From positions 1-49,548 of the forward strand of contig CAIQUS010000104.1 of NCBI GenBank assembly GCA_903875045.1: 49,548 nucleotides of DNA. The letters are read 5' to 3'. Position numbers and translations under genes: made by a program. The notes beneath the pieces were generated by a model. That model saw only the letters and a program-made list of their open reading frames with translations. It was not told where the DNA came from and did no database searches. This stretch comes from an uncultured Bacteroidales bacterium. GTDB lineage: Bacteria; Bacteroidota; Bacteroidia; Bacteroidales; FEN-979. Each line of letters starts with the position of its first letter. The first letter of the stretch is position 1. Shown in pieces: positions 25,709 through 34,120 of the stretch.

Positions 25709-26590
25709 TCAGATGACCTCCTTTTTGGCTGCTTTAAGGGTATTCACGAGCAATGAAACGATGGTCATGGGGCCCACACCGCCCGGAACCGGAGTAATAT
25801 AACTGCATTTACGGGAAACGCGCTCAAAATCGACGTCTCCTTTTAATCTGTAACCCGACTTTGTTTCTGTGGAAGGAATCCGGTGAACCCCGACATCAAT
25901 AACCACAGCATCTTTTTTAACCATGTCTGCGGTCACAAAGCCTAATTTTCCCATTGCGACGATCAGGATGTCTGCCCGGGCAGCAATGGCTGTAATATCC
26001 TTCGAGAAACTATGGCACAGCGTCACAGTAGCATTGCCCGGTGAACTCTTACGCGAAAGCAGGATACTCACAGGTGTTCCCACAATATTGCTGCGCCCAA
26101 GCACGACGACATTTTTCCCCGCCGTCTCAATTTTATACCGGTCAAGCAAGGTGATGATACCAAAAGGAGTGGCAGGCAGGAAGCATGGCTGGTTCAAAAT
26201 CATGTTACCGATATTGACCGGATGGAAGCCATCGATATCCTTGTTCGGATCAATGCGTTCAATTACTTTATGTTCATCGATATGCGGGGGAAGCGGCAAC
26301 TGGACAATGAATCCATGGATATCATTATCGTCATTCAGAAAATCTACCACTTCAAGCAGTTTTTCCTGCGTAATGTTTGCCGGATACCGGTAAACCGAGG
26401 AGATAAAACCTACTTCACGACAGGCTTTCTCTTTGGCCGACACGTATGTCATGCTTGCTGGATCATCCCCTACCAAAACGGCCGCAATATGAGGAGGATC
26501 AAGTCCTTTGTCTAAAAATTGCTCCTTGACCTCTGAGGCAATTTCAATCTTAATCTGTTCGGCAATCAGCTTGCCATCAAGCAGTTTCAT
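25709..26590 (-). CDS. folD: Bifunctional methylenetetrahydrofolate dehydrogenase / methenyl-THF cyclohydrolase
   Basis: FolD interconverts 5,10-methylene-, methenyl- and 10-formyl-tetrahydrofolate for one-carbon supply in the cytosol. The 293-residue protein has the catalytic YVSAKEKACREVG motif (Tyr49, Lys53), the family signatures VQLPLPPHID and PNKDIDGFHP, the NADP-binding GRSNIVGTPVS and the C-terminal PVPGGVGPMTI. The length is standard. It lies 11 bases after ffh on the same strand and its 3' end carries a possible ribosome-binding site for queE. Confidence 0.97.
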   Translation of the reverse strand: MKLLDGKLIAEQIKIEIASEVKEQFLDKGLDPPHIAAVLVGDDPASMTYVSAKEKACREVGFISSVYRYPANITQEKLLEVVDFLNDDNDIHGFIVQLPLPPHIDEHKVIERIDPNKDIDGFHPVNIGNMILNQPCFLPATPFGIITLLDRYKIETAGKNVVVLGRSNIVGTPVSILLSRKSSPGNATVTLCHSFSKDITAIAARADILIVAMGKLGFVTADMVKKDAVVIDVGVHRIPSTETKSGYRLKGDVDFERVSRKCSYITPVPGGVGPMTIVSLLVNTLKAAKKEVI

Positions 26591-26601
26591 TTATGGTGCT
26601 G

Positions 26602-27939
26602 TTAATTCATATTTTTCATGTTCCGCATCACATTGGCCATGTTTTTTCCTTTGTTGGATGTGACCATTTTCATCATTTTGCGGGTATCATCAAATTGCTT
26701 GATCAACCTGTTTACATCCTGAATGCTTGTTCCGGAACCCAGGGCGATGCGTTTGCGCCTGCTGCCATTTAAAACGGCAGGATTTACCCGTTCACCGGGC
26801 GTCATTGAATGAATGATGGCCTCAATACCTTTGAAGGCATTGTCGTCAATTTCAAGGTTTCTGATGGCTTTTCCCATACCAGGTATCATACCCAGCAGGT
26901 CTTTTACATTGCCCATCTTTTTTATCTGCTTGATCTGAGCGAGGAAGTCATTGAAATCAAACTGGTTCTTGGCAATCTTTTTCTGCAGTTTTTGGGCTTC
27001 TTCCTCATCAAATTGCTCCTGCGCCTTTTCTACCAGGGATACGATATCGCCCATGCCCAGAATCCGGTCGGCCATTCGTTCGGGATAGAAAATATCGAGG
27101 GCATCCATTTTTTCGCCAAGACCCACAAATTTAATAGGCTTGTTAACGACTGATTTAATACTCAGTGCTGCACCACCACGGGTGTCCCCGTCTAATTTTG
27201 TCAGAACAACTCCTTCATAATCAAGCCGTTCATTGAATGCTTTGGCAGTATTCACTGCATCCTGTCCCGTCATGGAATCGACCACAAACAGGGTTTCCTG
27301 AGGGTTGAGTGCGCTTTTAATGTTCGCGATCTCGTCCATCATCCGGTCATCAATAGCCAAACGTCCGGCGGTATCGACGATCACCACATTGTAACCTTTC
27401 TCCCGGGCAAAAGCAAGGGAGCGTTTTGCAATTTTAACCGGATCATTGGCGGCATCCTCAGAATAGACCTCCACTTCGATTTGCTGCCCAAGCACCTTTA
27501 ACTGTTCAATAGCCGCTGGACGATAAACATCGCAGGCAACGAGCATCGGCCGTTTTCCCTTCTTGGTTTTGAGGTAATTGGCCAGTTTGGCAGAGAAGGT
27601 GGTTTTTCCGGAGCCCTGCAGCCCTGCTACAAGAATGATCGCAGGTTCACCTTTAATATTAAGTTCTGTTTTCTGACCTCCCATCAGGTTGGTCAGTTCA
27701 TCATGAACGATCTTGACCATCAATTGCCCGGGAGAGACAGCTGTAAGCACATTCTGGCCAAGCGCCTGTTCCTTTACCTGATCGGTGAACTGTTTGGCAA
27801 TTTTAAAACTCACATCGGCATCGAGCAGTGCCTTGCGAACATCTTTAAGTGTTTCTGCAATGTTAATTTCAGTTATATGACCATGGCCTTTCAGAACCTT
27901 GAATGCGCGGTCTAGTTTATCGCTTAACCCTTCAAACAT
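26602..27939 (-). CDS. ffh: Signal recognition particle protein Ffh
   Basis: Ffh is the GTPase of the signal recognition particle. It binds 4.5S RNA and signal sequences and delivers ribosomes to FtsY at the membrane. The 445 residues contain the N-domain, the G-domain with G1 GLQGSGKTTFS, DTAGR and TKLDGDTRGG, and the methionine-rich M-domain ending MVTSNKGKNMANVMRNM. The SRP-RNA helix-turn-helix (GSRRKRIALGSGTS) is intact. It is the first gene of the ffh-folD-queE run. A -7 element is found 141 bases upstream. Confidence 0.98.
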   Translation of the reverse strand: MFEGLSDKLDRAFKVLKGHGHITEINIAETLKDVRKALLDADVSFKIAKQFTDQVKEQALGQNVLTAVSPGQLMVKIVHDELTNLMGGQKTELNIKGEPAIILVAGLQGSGKTTFSAKLANYLKTKKGKRPMLVACDVYRPAAIEQLKVLGQQIEVEVYSEDAANDPVKIAKRSLAFAREKGYNVVIVDTAGRLAIDDRMMDEIANIKSALNPQETLFVVDSMTGQDAVNTAKAFNERLDYEGVVLTKLDGDTRGGAALSIKSVVNKPIKFVGLGEKMDALDIFYPERMADRILGMGDIVSLVEKAQEQFDEEEAQKLQKKIAKNQFDFNDFLAQIKQIKKMGNVKDLLGMIPGMGKAIRNLEIDDNAFKGIEAIIHSMTPGERVNPAVLNGSRRKRIALGSGTSIQDVNRLIKQFDDTRKMMKMVTSNKGKNMANVMRNMKNMN

Positions 27940-27974
27940 ATTGTGCTGCTTTTATTTTTGTATGAATTTAATTG

Positions 27975-28027
27975 GTGGACGAGTGGACAGGTGGACAAGT
28001 GGACGCGTGATGCGTGACGGGTGACGG
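27975..28027. repeat. GTGGACnn / GTGACGG tandem repeat block
   Basis: Four 8-base units beginning GTGGAC (27975, 27983, 27991, 27999) run into one GTGATGC and two GTGACGG units (28007-28027). It is non-coding and G-rich on +. Its position in the 5' leader of ffh means it would be transcribed. Confidence 0.8.
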
Positions 28028-28080
28028 GAGGCAAGCAAAGGGAGTTTTACCATAATCTGTTGTCTGATCTGTTGATTTTG

Positions 28081-28088
28081 CAAAATTA
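28081..28088 (-). promoter_or_regulatory. Putative -7 element of the ffh operon
   Basis: Minus-strand TAATTTTG matches TAnnTTTG, about 141 bases before the ffh ATG. The resulting leader would include the GTGGAC repeat block. No -33 element is obvious. Confidence 0.4.
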
Positions 28089-28221
28089 GCAATTTATATT
28101 GACAGTGATAATGTGGCTTCAGATGGTATTATTTTTAAGTCAAAGATTCAGATCACGATTATAAAAATTGAATTTTGGAGATTTTTTTTCATCAAACCAT
28201 TTTTCACAATGAAAATCGTTG

Positions 28222-28229
28222 TAAGTTTG
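28222..28229 (+). promoter_or_regulatory. Putative -7 element of the T9SS propeller gene
   Basis: TAAGTTTG matches TAnnTTTG and would start transcription about 25 bases before the ATG at 28262. Confidence 0.45.
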
Positions 28230-28261
28230 TATAAATATTTAAACACACAAAAATTGAAATT

Positions 28262-29833
28262 ATGAAGAAAATTTTACTCTCATTCATTGCCATTACGGCA
28301 TTAACCCTGGGTGTTTATGCCCAGTGGGTAGAACAAGCCACCGGATTCACGACAGCAAGCCGGGGGATACGATGTGTTTATGCAGTAAACAGTCAGGTAG
28401 TATGGGCAACCGCTTATGATGGAAGTGGTGGTGCCGCTCCATGTCAGGAGATCACAATTACGACCAACGGAGGAGATTTGTGGACACCCCGCACCATTCC
28501 CGGAGTTGCAGCCCTTGACATTGCAAATATTGTTGCTGTAGACGCCGATAAGGCATGGGTATCTATGTATCCTCCCGGAGCCACTACTACTGGACAGGGA
28601 ATCTACAAAACAACAGATGGAGGTTTAACATGGGCCCGTCAGGCTACTGCAACCTTCAGCAATGGTGCTTCATTTGTAAACGTTGTTTATTTCTGGGATT
28701 CAAATCTCGGATATTGTATGGGTGACCCGATCAATGGCGATTTTGAAATTTACACAACGGATGATGGCGGTACTACCTGGACGATCGTTCCAGGCGGCAA
28801 TATTCCTAATCCGGTTAGCGGAGAATTTGGTGTTGTTGGTTATTATGCCTCCATAGGTGATACAACCTGGTTTGGCACCAACAAAGGACGGATTTACAAA
28901 TCGATTGACAACGGACATAACTGGACAGTTTCTGCCATCAGCGGCTGGTCAGCTAAATACGTTCAGCCATTTTTCCGCAGTGGCAGTGTAGGCATTGGTG
29001 GAGATAGAAGCCAGTCAAGTACAGGAGGAATGGTAAAAACCACTGACGGTGGAACCACCTGGGCTCCAATCGTAACAACTGGTCAGGTTTTCACTAACGA
29101 CATGTCCTATATCCCAGGAACACCCAGCACATGGATTACCACAGGTGCTGCAACCGGAATGACTGGCGTTACCTATTCATTTAATGATGCGGTTACCTGG
29201 AATGACATGAGCGCTACCATCGGCACACAGTTTTTAGGTACCGATTGGGTGAACGATTCAACCGGCTGGGCAGGTGGATTCAATGCAGATGCTACCACCG
29301 GCGGAATGTTTAAATTTGTCGGTTCTTTAAGACAGTGCGATTTCACATCTAATTTAACGGCAGTTGCCCAGGGCGGTACCATTAAATATGACATAACCGT
29401 AGGCGCTCATTCAACTTCAACCGTGAGCTGGGCATTCCAAGGGGGAACTCCGGCAACTTCAACCAACAGACATCCTTCCATTGTTTACAATACAGCCGGT
29501 ACATATAATGTTACCCTGACTGTTACCAACTCATGGGGCGTAACCACAAAAGTAAAGACCGGTTACGTTTATGTAGGTGGTGTTGGCATCAATGAGAATT
29601 CAGCTGCAACTGTTTCTGTATTCCCGAACCCGGTGAAGGATGTTCTTAACATCCAGGGAACTGCGAATATCGAAGAGGTAACTTTCACAAACATGGTTGG
29701 CCAGGTTGTTCTCACCCTGAAAGCTGACAATGCAAATGTAACCATCAACACATCTGATATGAAATCAGGGGTTTATAACCTCAGGATTAAAATGGCAGAT
29801 GGATTTATCAATAAGAAAATTGTGGTGAACTAA
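28262..29833 (+). CDS. Secreted Ycf48-like propeller / PKD protein with T9SS sorting domain
   Basis: This is a 523-residue extracellular protein. A signal peptide ([21 protein letters not shown]) is followed by a propeller of BNR/Ycf48-type repeats (about 25-350) with motifs such as [24 protein letters not shown] and [16 protein letters not shown]-like domain (about 360-435) contains [10 protein letters not shown] and [15 protein letters not shown]. The C-terminal 75 residues form a type A T9SS sorting domain starting [14 protein letters not shown]. The propeller probably binds a ligand or serves as an adhesin. The Asp-box repeats alone do not make it a sialidase. It is monocistronic, with a -7 element upstream and a strong terminator downstream. 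Confidence 0.9.
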   Translation: MKKILLSFIAITALTLGVYAQWVEQATGFTTASRGIRCVYAVNSQVVWATAYDGSGGAAPCQEITITTNGGDLWTPRTIPGVAALDIANIVAVDADKAWVSMYPPGATTTGQGIYKTTDGGLTWARQATATFSNGASFVNVVYFWDSNLGYCMGDPINGDFEIYTTDDGGTTWTIVPGGNIPNPVSGEFGVVGYYASIGDTTWFGTNKGRIYKSIDNGHNWTVSAISGWSAKYVQPFFRSGSVGIGGDRSQSSTGGMVKTTDGGTTWAPIVTTGQVFTNDMSYIPGTPSTWITTGAATGMTGVTYSFNDAVTWNDMSATIGTQFLGTDWVNDSTGWAGGFNADATTGGMFKFVGSLRQCDFTSNLTAVAQGGTIKYDITVGAHSTSTVSWAFQGGTPATSTNRHPSIVYNTAGTYNVTLTVTNSWGVTTKVKTGYVYVGGVGINENSAATVSVFPNPVKDVLNIQGTANIEEVTFTNMVGQVVLTLKADNANVTINTSDMKSGVYNLRIKMADGFINKKIVVN

Positions 29834-29850
29834 AAACGTTCATTGATTAC

Positions 29851-29889
29851 AAAAAAGGCTGCCTCATTTTGATGGGGCAGCCTTTTTTT
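29851..29889. terminator. Bidirectional rho-independent terminator
   Basis: GGCTGCCTCA (29857-29866) and TGGGGCAGCC (29873-29882, one wobble) form a GC-rich stem flanked by A6 and T7. It ends both the T9SS propeller gene and nhaA. Confidence 0.9.
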
Positions 29890-29893
29890 ATTA

Positions 29894-31030
29894 TTATTTC
29901 GGTGGAAGCGTTTTCCTCAGCCATAAATAACCAATGATCCCGGCAATGGTGGAGGCAATTAAAACGGCGATTTTTGAATTGTTAACCAGCAAGGCCTGAT
30001 CATAAGCCAGAAGGGTAATGAAAATAGACATGGTAAACCCGATTCCGCCCAAAAAGCCAGCACCTATAATATGTTTCCATTTTAAATCTGTTGGAAGTGC
30101 GCAAAGTCCCAGTGCAACAGCGGCGATCGAAAACATCAGGATACCCAATGGTTTGCCCAGGATCAGCCCAATAAATATCCCGAGGCTGCCCGGCTCTCCC
30201 AGGCTGTGATACCAATCGCTTCCCAGTATGATGCCTGTATTGGCAAGGGCAAACAATGGCAAAATAAAAAAAGCAACAGGCAGATGCAGGAAATGCTGGA
30301 GCCTGAATGACGGTGATTTTTCCCCACCATCCCCAAAGGGGATAGCAAACGCAAGTAAAACACCGGTAATTGTGGCATGGATCCCTGAGTGCAACATAAA
30401 ATACCACATCAGAAATCCTCCGATCAGATACGGGAAAAGCCGATGGATTTTCATTCTGTTAAAAACCAGCAACAGACAGAAAATCCCCATGGCAATCAAC
30501 AGATTCAACCAAATTAGTTCAGAGGTATAAAAAAAAGCTATTATCAGAATGGCACCCAGGTCGTCGATGATGGCCAGGGCCATCAGGAATACTTTCAGAG
30601 AAGCCGGCACCCTGTTTCCGAGCAACGACAGGATACCAATAGCGAAAGCGATGTCGGTTGCCATGGGAATTCCAGCACCGGATTGTGTTTGCAGATTCAT
30701 ATTGAGGGCCAGATAAAGGCTGGCAGGTATCAGCATGCCGCCAAGTGCCCCAAAAATGGGTAAGGATGCATTTCTGAAATCCGACAGTTCACCGGCATAA
30801 ATTTCCCGTTCAAGTTCCAAGCCGATCAGGAGAAAGAAAACCGTCATCAACCCATCGTTGATCCAATGTTGCAAAGAATGGCCTCCGAGCTGGTAGCCCC
30901 AAAGGTTCAGGTATTCAGCTCCCAGGAATGAGTTTGCTGCAAACAAAGAAAATACAGTACAGATGATCAGGATAAGTCCCCCGGATTTTTCACTATTGAA
31001 AAAATCAACAAAAAGTCGGGTCAGTTTCAT
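29894..31030 (-). CDS. nhaA: Na+/H+ antiporter NhaA
   Basis: NhaA exports sodium in exchange for protons across the inner membrane and is activated at alkaline pH in E. coli. The 378-residue protein has about 12 membrane segments. The cation site is complete: ATDIAFA (Asp126) and AIIDDLGA (Asp156, Asp157) correspond to E. coli Asp133 and Asp163/164. FFLLIGLELERE and the C-terminal GFLGGIGFTMSIFI are also family signatures. A minus-strand TACTTTTG at 31108-31101 could be its -7 element. The gene is monocistronic and divergent from the polysaccharide locus. Confidence 0.97.
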   Translation of the reverse strand: MKLTRLFVDFFNSEKSGGLILIICTVFSLFAANSFLGAEYLNLWGYQLGGHSLQHWINDGLMTVFFLLIGLELEREIYAGELSDFRNASLPIFGALGGMLIPASLYLALNMNLQTQSGAGIPMATDIAFAIGILSLLGNRVPASLKVFLMALAIIDDLGAILIIAFFYTSELIWLNLLIAMGIFCLLLVFNRMKIHRLFPYLIGGFLMWYFMLHSGIHATITGVLLAFAIPFGDGGEKSPSFRLQHFLHLPVAFFILPLFALANTGIILGSDWYHSLGEPGSLGIFIGLILGKPLGILMFSIAAVALGLCALPTDLKWKHIIGAGFLGGIGFTMSIFITLLAYDQALLVNNSKIAVLIASTIAGIIGYLWLRKTLPPK

Positions 31031-31100
31031 TTATATGTGTCAGAATTAATTGTTATGGCAATCGTATGAACCCTGGTTTTTAGGTTTATCCGGTTTTAAA

Positions 31101-31108
31101 CAAAAGTA
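31101..31108 (-). promoter_or_regulatory. Putative -7 element of nhaA
   Basis: Minus-strand TACTTTTG fits TAnnTTTG, about 70 bases before the nhaA start. No -33 TTG at normal spacing is visible. Confidence 0.4.
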
Positions 31109-31217
31109 ATACAGAAAATCGGGAAAGAGCGCCTTTTGGAAAGGAATTGAGAATAAAAAAAAATGCGTATATTGCATACCCGATCTGACTATGTTTTTTA
31201 TTACTAAAACCTGAATT

Positions 31218-32027
31218 ATGAAGCCCAAGATTCTTGTCATTGACGATGAGAAGATCATGCAAACCATTCTTGCCTCATCACTTCGCGCAATGGATTTTGA
31301 TGTGGAGGCCGTGGAAAGCGGTGAAAAAGCTTTTGAATGGCTCGAAGAGAACCTTCCGGACCTGGTTATTTGCGACATTCAGATGCAACCGATGGATGGT
31401 TATACCTTTCTTTTGAAATTTCGTGAACGCGCATATACAGCGCTCACACCTGTTATTATGCTTTCAGGCGTTGAAGCCAAAAAAGAGCGGGTGAAATGTT
31501 ACCGAAACGGGGCTCAGGATTTTCTGAGCAAACCATTCAACAAGGAGGAATTGCATGAACTCATTAAGAAAAATCTGAATCCAATCTACTATAAGCATGA
31601 CCAGTATGATGAGGTTCAGCTCATCGGGAAAACCCCTCCGGAGAGAAAAAAGATCCTGGTTATTGATGATGATCAAACAATACGATTGATCCTTGTGAGG
31701 TTTTTATCGAAACAATATGAAGTCGAAGCCAGAGGGGATGGACAATCAGCACTGGAATGGCTTGAAAGAAATACGTGTGACCTTGTAATATGCGATATCG
31801 GTATGACTCCGATCAATGGTTACGAATTTCTTGAGAAATTTCATCAGCGCGGGTACACCAAACACACCCCGGTCATCATGTTATCACAAGAGGAAAAAAC
31901 GGCCGAACGACTGAAGTGTTACCAACTGAGCGCACAGGATTACCTTACAAAACCATTTAATCCTGAAGAGCTTGAAGAGCTGATCAAGAAAAATCTGCTT
32001 CCAAAAATTTATGCCCGTAAGTGGTAG
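31218..32027 (+). CDS. Stand-alone protein with two tandem receiver (REC) domains
   Basis: The 269 residues are two complete response-regulator receiver domains with no output domain. REC1 (about 1-125) has the acidic pair in LVIDDEK, phospho-acceptor Asp53 in LVICDIQM and Lys105 in LSKPF. REC2 (about 145-269) has LVIDDDQ, Asp193 in LVICDIGM and Lys245 in LTKPF. The two are similar throughout (KCYRNGAQDFLSKPFN versus KCYQLSAQDYLTKPFN), indicating an internal duplication. No histidine kinase is adjacent. Lying directly before the priming sugar transferase, which itself starts with a receiver-like domain, it likely controls the polysaccharide pathway through protein-protein contact. That role is inference. 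Confidence 0.9.
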   Translation: MKPKILVIDDEKIMQTILASSLRAMDFDVEAVESGEKAFEWLEENLPDLVICDIQMQPMDGYTFLLKFRERAYTALTPVIMLSGVEAKKERVKCYRNGAQDFLSKPFNKEELHELIKKNLNPIYYKHDQYDEVQLIGKTPPERKKILVIDDDQTIRLILVRFLSKQYEVEARGDGQSALEWLERNTCDLVICDIGMTPINGYEFLEKFHQRGYTKHTPVIMLSQEEKTAERLKCYQLSAQDYLTKPFNPEELEELIKKNLLPKIYARKW

Positions 32028-32088
32028 TTCCAGCAATAAACTCCTATTCCTTTTCTAGAAAATCAGTGATTCTAAATACGTTGAAAAA

Positions 32089-33336
32089 ATGGAAAACAAA
32101 GTATCTATCCTTTACATCGGAGTTTCACCAGTAATGATTGATCATTTCGGTTCGCACAATGAGGTTGATTTTATTGTTCACAGGAATTTACTGGCTGCGA
32201 AAATTTATCTGAAAAAAAACCAAAAGCCCGATGCCATCCTGTGTGATGAGTACCCTTCGGGAGGCAAGGGGTTTGACTTTCATGATGAACTGCGTCAAAA
32301 TCCGGAATTCAATGAAGTGGCATTTATCCTGCTTTCTGATGAATTCCGGCAAAATGTATATAATCTGGCACTTTCAAAAAAAATTGATGATTTTTATATC
32401 CTTCCCGATCCATCGGTAGCAGCGCTGATAGGCCGCGTCAGGTTCCTGAGAGATTATCGGCGGAAATATTCGGTCAAACCTCCATCATTTGCCACAGATA
32501 CCATGGTTAAAATGCCGCGTTCAAAACGTATTTTTGACCTTGTGGTGGCCTGCAGTGCGTTGGTTTTCTTATCACCACTCCTGCTGCTGGTAATTCTTGC
32601 CATCAAATTGGAATCAAAAGGTAGTTTTTATTACAAATCCCCACGCTTCGGACAGAAGAAATTTGATTTTTATAAACTCCGTTCAATGCGTATCGGTGCG
32701 GATAATCAGCTGGATAAACTGGCGAAAGAGAAAAACCAGTATCAGGCTGTGCAAAAACAACCCGATCAAACCATGCTGGAACCCTGCCCGCGGTGTGCAA
32801 AACTGCCGGAAGGACAATTCTGTTCGCCTGTTAAAGATGGTGGGGCATTCAAAATATGTGACTATTGGTTTATCAAACAATCTGAAGCGAAACAAATTGC
32901 CACCTTCACAAAGATATCCAATGATCCGCGTGTGACCAAAGTTGGTAAATTCATCCGGAATACCAGTATTGACGAGTTGCCGCAACTCATTAATGTTATT
33001 AAAGGTGACATGTCTATTGTAGGAAATCGTCCGTTGCCTATCTATGAAGTTGAACATCTATTAACAGACAAAGTCAAAGAAAAGGACAAGGATAATGAAA
33101 ATTCCAGTGAAGATAAAAAAATAGCCATGATGCGTTGTCTTGCACCTGCCGGAATAACAGGTCTTTGGCAGGTTGAACTGAGGGGAAGGGGTGGTGATAT
33201 GTCGGAAGAGGAGCGCAAAAGGTACGATGTTGAATATTACACTGAACACCTTATTGAAGGAAAGTATTCCTTCTGGTATGATTTAGGACTTGTTTTACGG
33301 ACTGCCAAAGCCTTGTTTCAAAAGGATTCAGTTTAG
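32089..33336 (+). CDS. Polyprenyl-phosphate sugar transferase with N-terminal pseudo-receiver and Cys4 insert
   Basis: This is a membrane enzyme expected to transfer the first sugar phosphate to undecaprenyl phosphate. Residues 1-130 have the receiver fold pattern, with Asp53 in ILCDEYPS and a Ser in FILLSD. The N-terminal acidic pair (SILYIGVS instead of a VDD-type motif) and the conserved Lys-Pro (ILPDPS) are lost. A hydrophobic helix (about 146-175) precedes the catalytic domain with SPRFGQKKFDFYKLRSMR, TSIDELPQLINVIKGDMSIVG and APAGITGLWQVELRGRG. An insert of about 50 residues between these contains C233, C236, C245 and C257, a possible zinc knuckle. This is the first biosynthetic step of the locus. 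Confidence 0.92.
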   Translation: MENKVSILYIGVSPVMIDHFGSHNEVDFIVHRNLLAAKIYLKKNQKPDAILCDEYPSGGKGFDFHDELRQNPEFNEVAFILLSDEFRQNVYNLALSKKIDDFYILPDPSVAALIGRVRFLRDYRRKYSVKPPSFATDTMVKMPRSKRIFDLVVACSALVFLSPLLLLVILAIKLESKGSFYYKSPRFGQKKFDFYKLRSMRIGADNQLDKLAKEKNQYQAVQKQPDQTMLEPCPRCAKLPEGQFCSPVKDGGAFKICDYWFIKQSEAKQIATFTKISNDPRVTKVGKFIRNTSIDELPQLINVIKGDMSIVGNRPLPIYEVEHLLTDKVKEKDKDNENSSEDKKIAMMRCLAPAGITGLWQVELRGRGGDMSEEERKRYDVEYYTEHLIEGKYSFWYDLGLVLRTAKALFQKDSV

Positions 33337-33360
33337 TTTAACCCTGCAATAAATTAATTA

Positions 33361-34116
33361 ATGCCCTTGGTCCGTTGCTTTATATCAGGTGTTTTTGTGT
33401 TCCTGTCATGTTGTTATTCGCTTCATGCACAGAAGGATATTAAATTTGATTTAGCCAAAGATGATATACAGGCCAAGTTGCCACCCCTTGAAGTGCTGAT
33501 CGATTCTGCGATCGCCCATGATCCGTATGTAAGTTTCAGAAACAGACAAATTTTTATCAACACCAGCAAACTCCGTGCAGACCAGAAACAGTGGATGCGC
33601 GATATCGGTTTTCAGGCTGATTACAGATATGGCACTTTCGATAATTTTTCCACAAATACCGCTGAAGGACAGAGCCCTGCCACATTTTCAACCACACGCA
33701 GTGAGTCAAAATATGGTGTTGGTGTCTATTTTAAATTTCCGCTATTCGATATCATCAACCGAACCAATCAGGTAAACCTGTCAAAAACGGAGGTAAACCA
33801 GGCACGGGATATGGTTGAAGTGCAATCCTCTGAACTCAGGCAAAAGGTGATCAGGCAATATAATGAACTGGTGGTCAGGCAACGGATCCTGCAAATCAAA
33901 ACGAAATACCTGGAAACATCGAGAATCAACATGTTAATGGTAGAAAAAGAGTTTCTGAATGGTGTGGTACCAGTGAGTGAATATACCCGGATATCTTCCA
34001 TTTGCTCGCAAACTGAATCAGATTATGAATCTGCAAAAATGGATTTTAAAACGGCCTATATGATTCTTGAAGAAATTGTTGGCATGAAATTGCATGTAAT
34101 TTTTAATGCTCCATAG
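33361..34116 (+). CDS. Half-length TolC-like outer-membrane protein
   Basis: The 251-residue product has a signal peptide (ending SLHAQ). A single TolC/OEP-type unit follows: helix PPLEVLIDSAIAHDPYV, a beta segment around QADYRYG to GVGVYFKFPLFD, and a long coiled-coil helix pair (about 140-225) with QVNLSKTEVNQARD and VIRQYNELVVRQRIL. Standard TolC-family proteins have two such repeats in about 430-480 residues, so this has roughly half the length. A hexameric instead of trimeric channel, or a periplasmic adaptor, are possible readings. It lies between the priming transferase and the co-polymerase and no Wza-type protein is present, so it is the likely outer-membrane exit component. Confidence 0.78.
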   Translation: MPLVRCFISGVFVFLSCCYSLHAQKDIKFDLAKDDIQAKLPPLEVLIDSAIAHDPYVSFRNRQIFINTSKLRADQKQWMRDIGFQADYRYGTFDNFSTNTAEGQSPATFSTTRSESKYGVGVYFKFPLFDIINRTNQVNLSKTEVNQARDMVEVQSSELRQKVIRQYNELVVRQRILQIKTKYLETSRINMLMVEKEFLNGVVPVSEYTRISSICSQTESDYESAKMDFKTAYMILEEIVGMKLHVIFNAP

Positions 34117-34120
34117 CCGG

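Larger units (their letters stand above)
27940..28261. other. Divergent intergenic region with short tandem repeats
   Basis: This 322-base gap between ffh (-) and the T9SS propeller gene (+) contains no plausible ORF. It holds a GTGGACnn/GTGACGG repeat block at 27975-28027 and -7 elements for both flanking genes. An AT-rich stretch fills most of the rest. Confidence 0.6.

Noticed and set aside
27975-28027. Repeat block as a CRISPR array
   Set aside because: Units are 7-8 bases with no spacers, so this is a simple tandem repeat.
28262-29833. Sialidase activity for the BNR-type propeller
   Set aside because: Asp-box-like repeats are shared by Ycf48-type and other propellers, and the arginine triad of sialidases is not evident.
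31046-31378. 110-codon minus-strand ORF between nhaA and the dual-REC gene
   Set aside because: It is largely antisense to the well-supported receiver gene and has low-complexity Ser-rich sequence.
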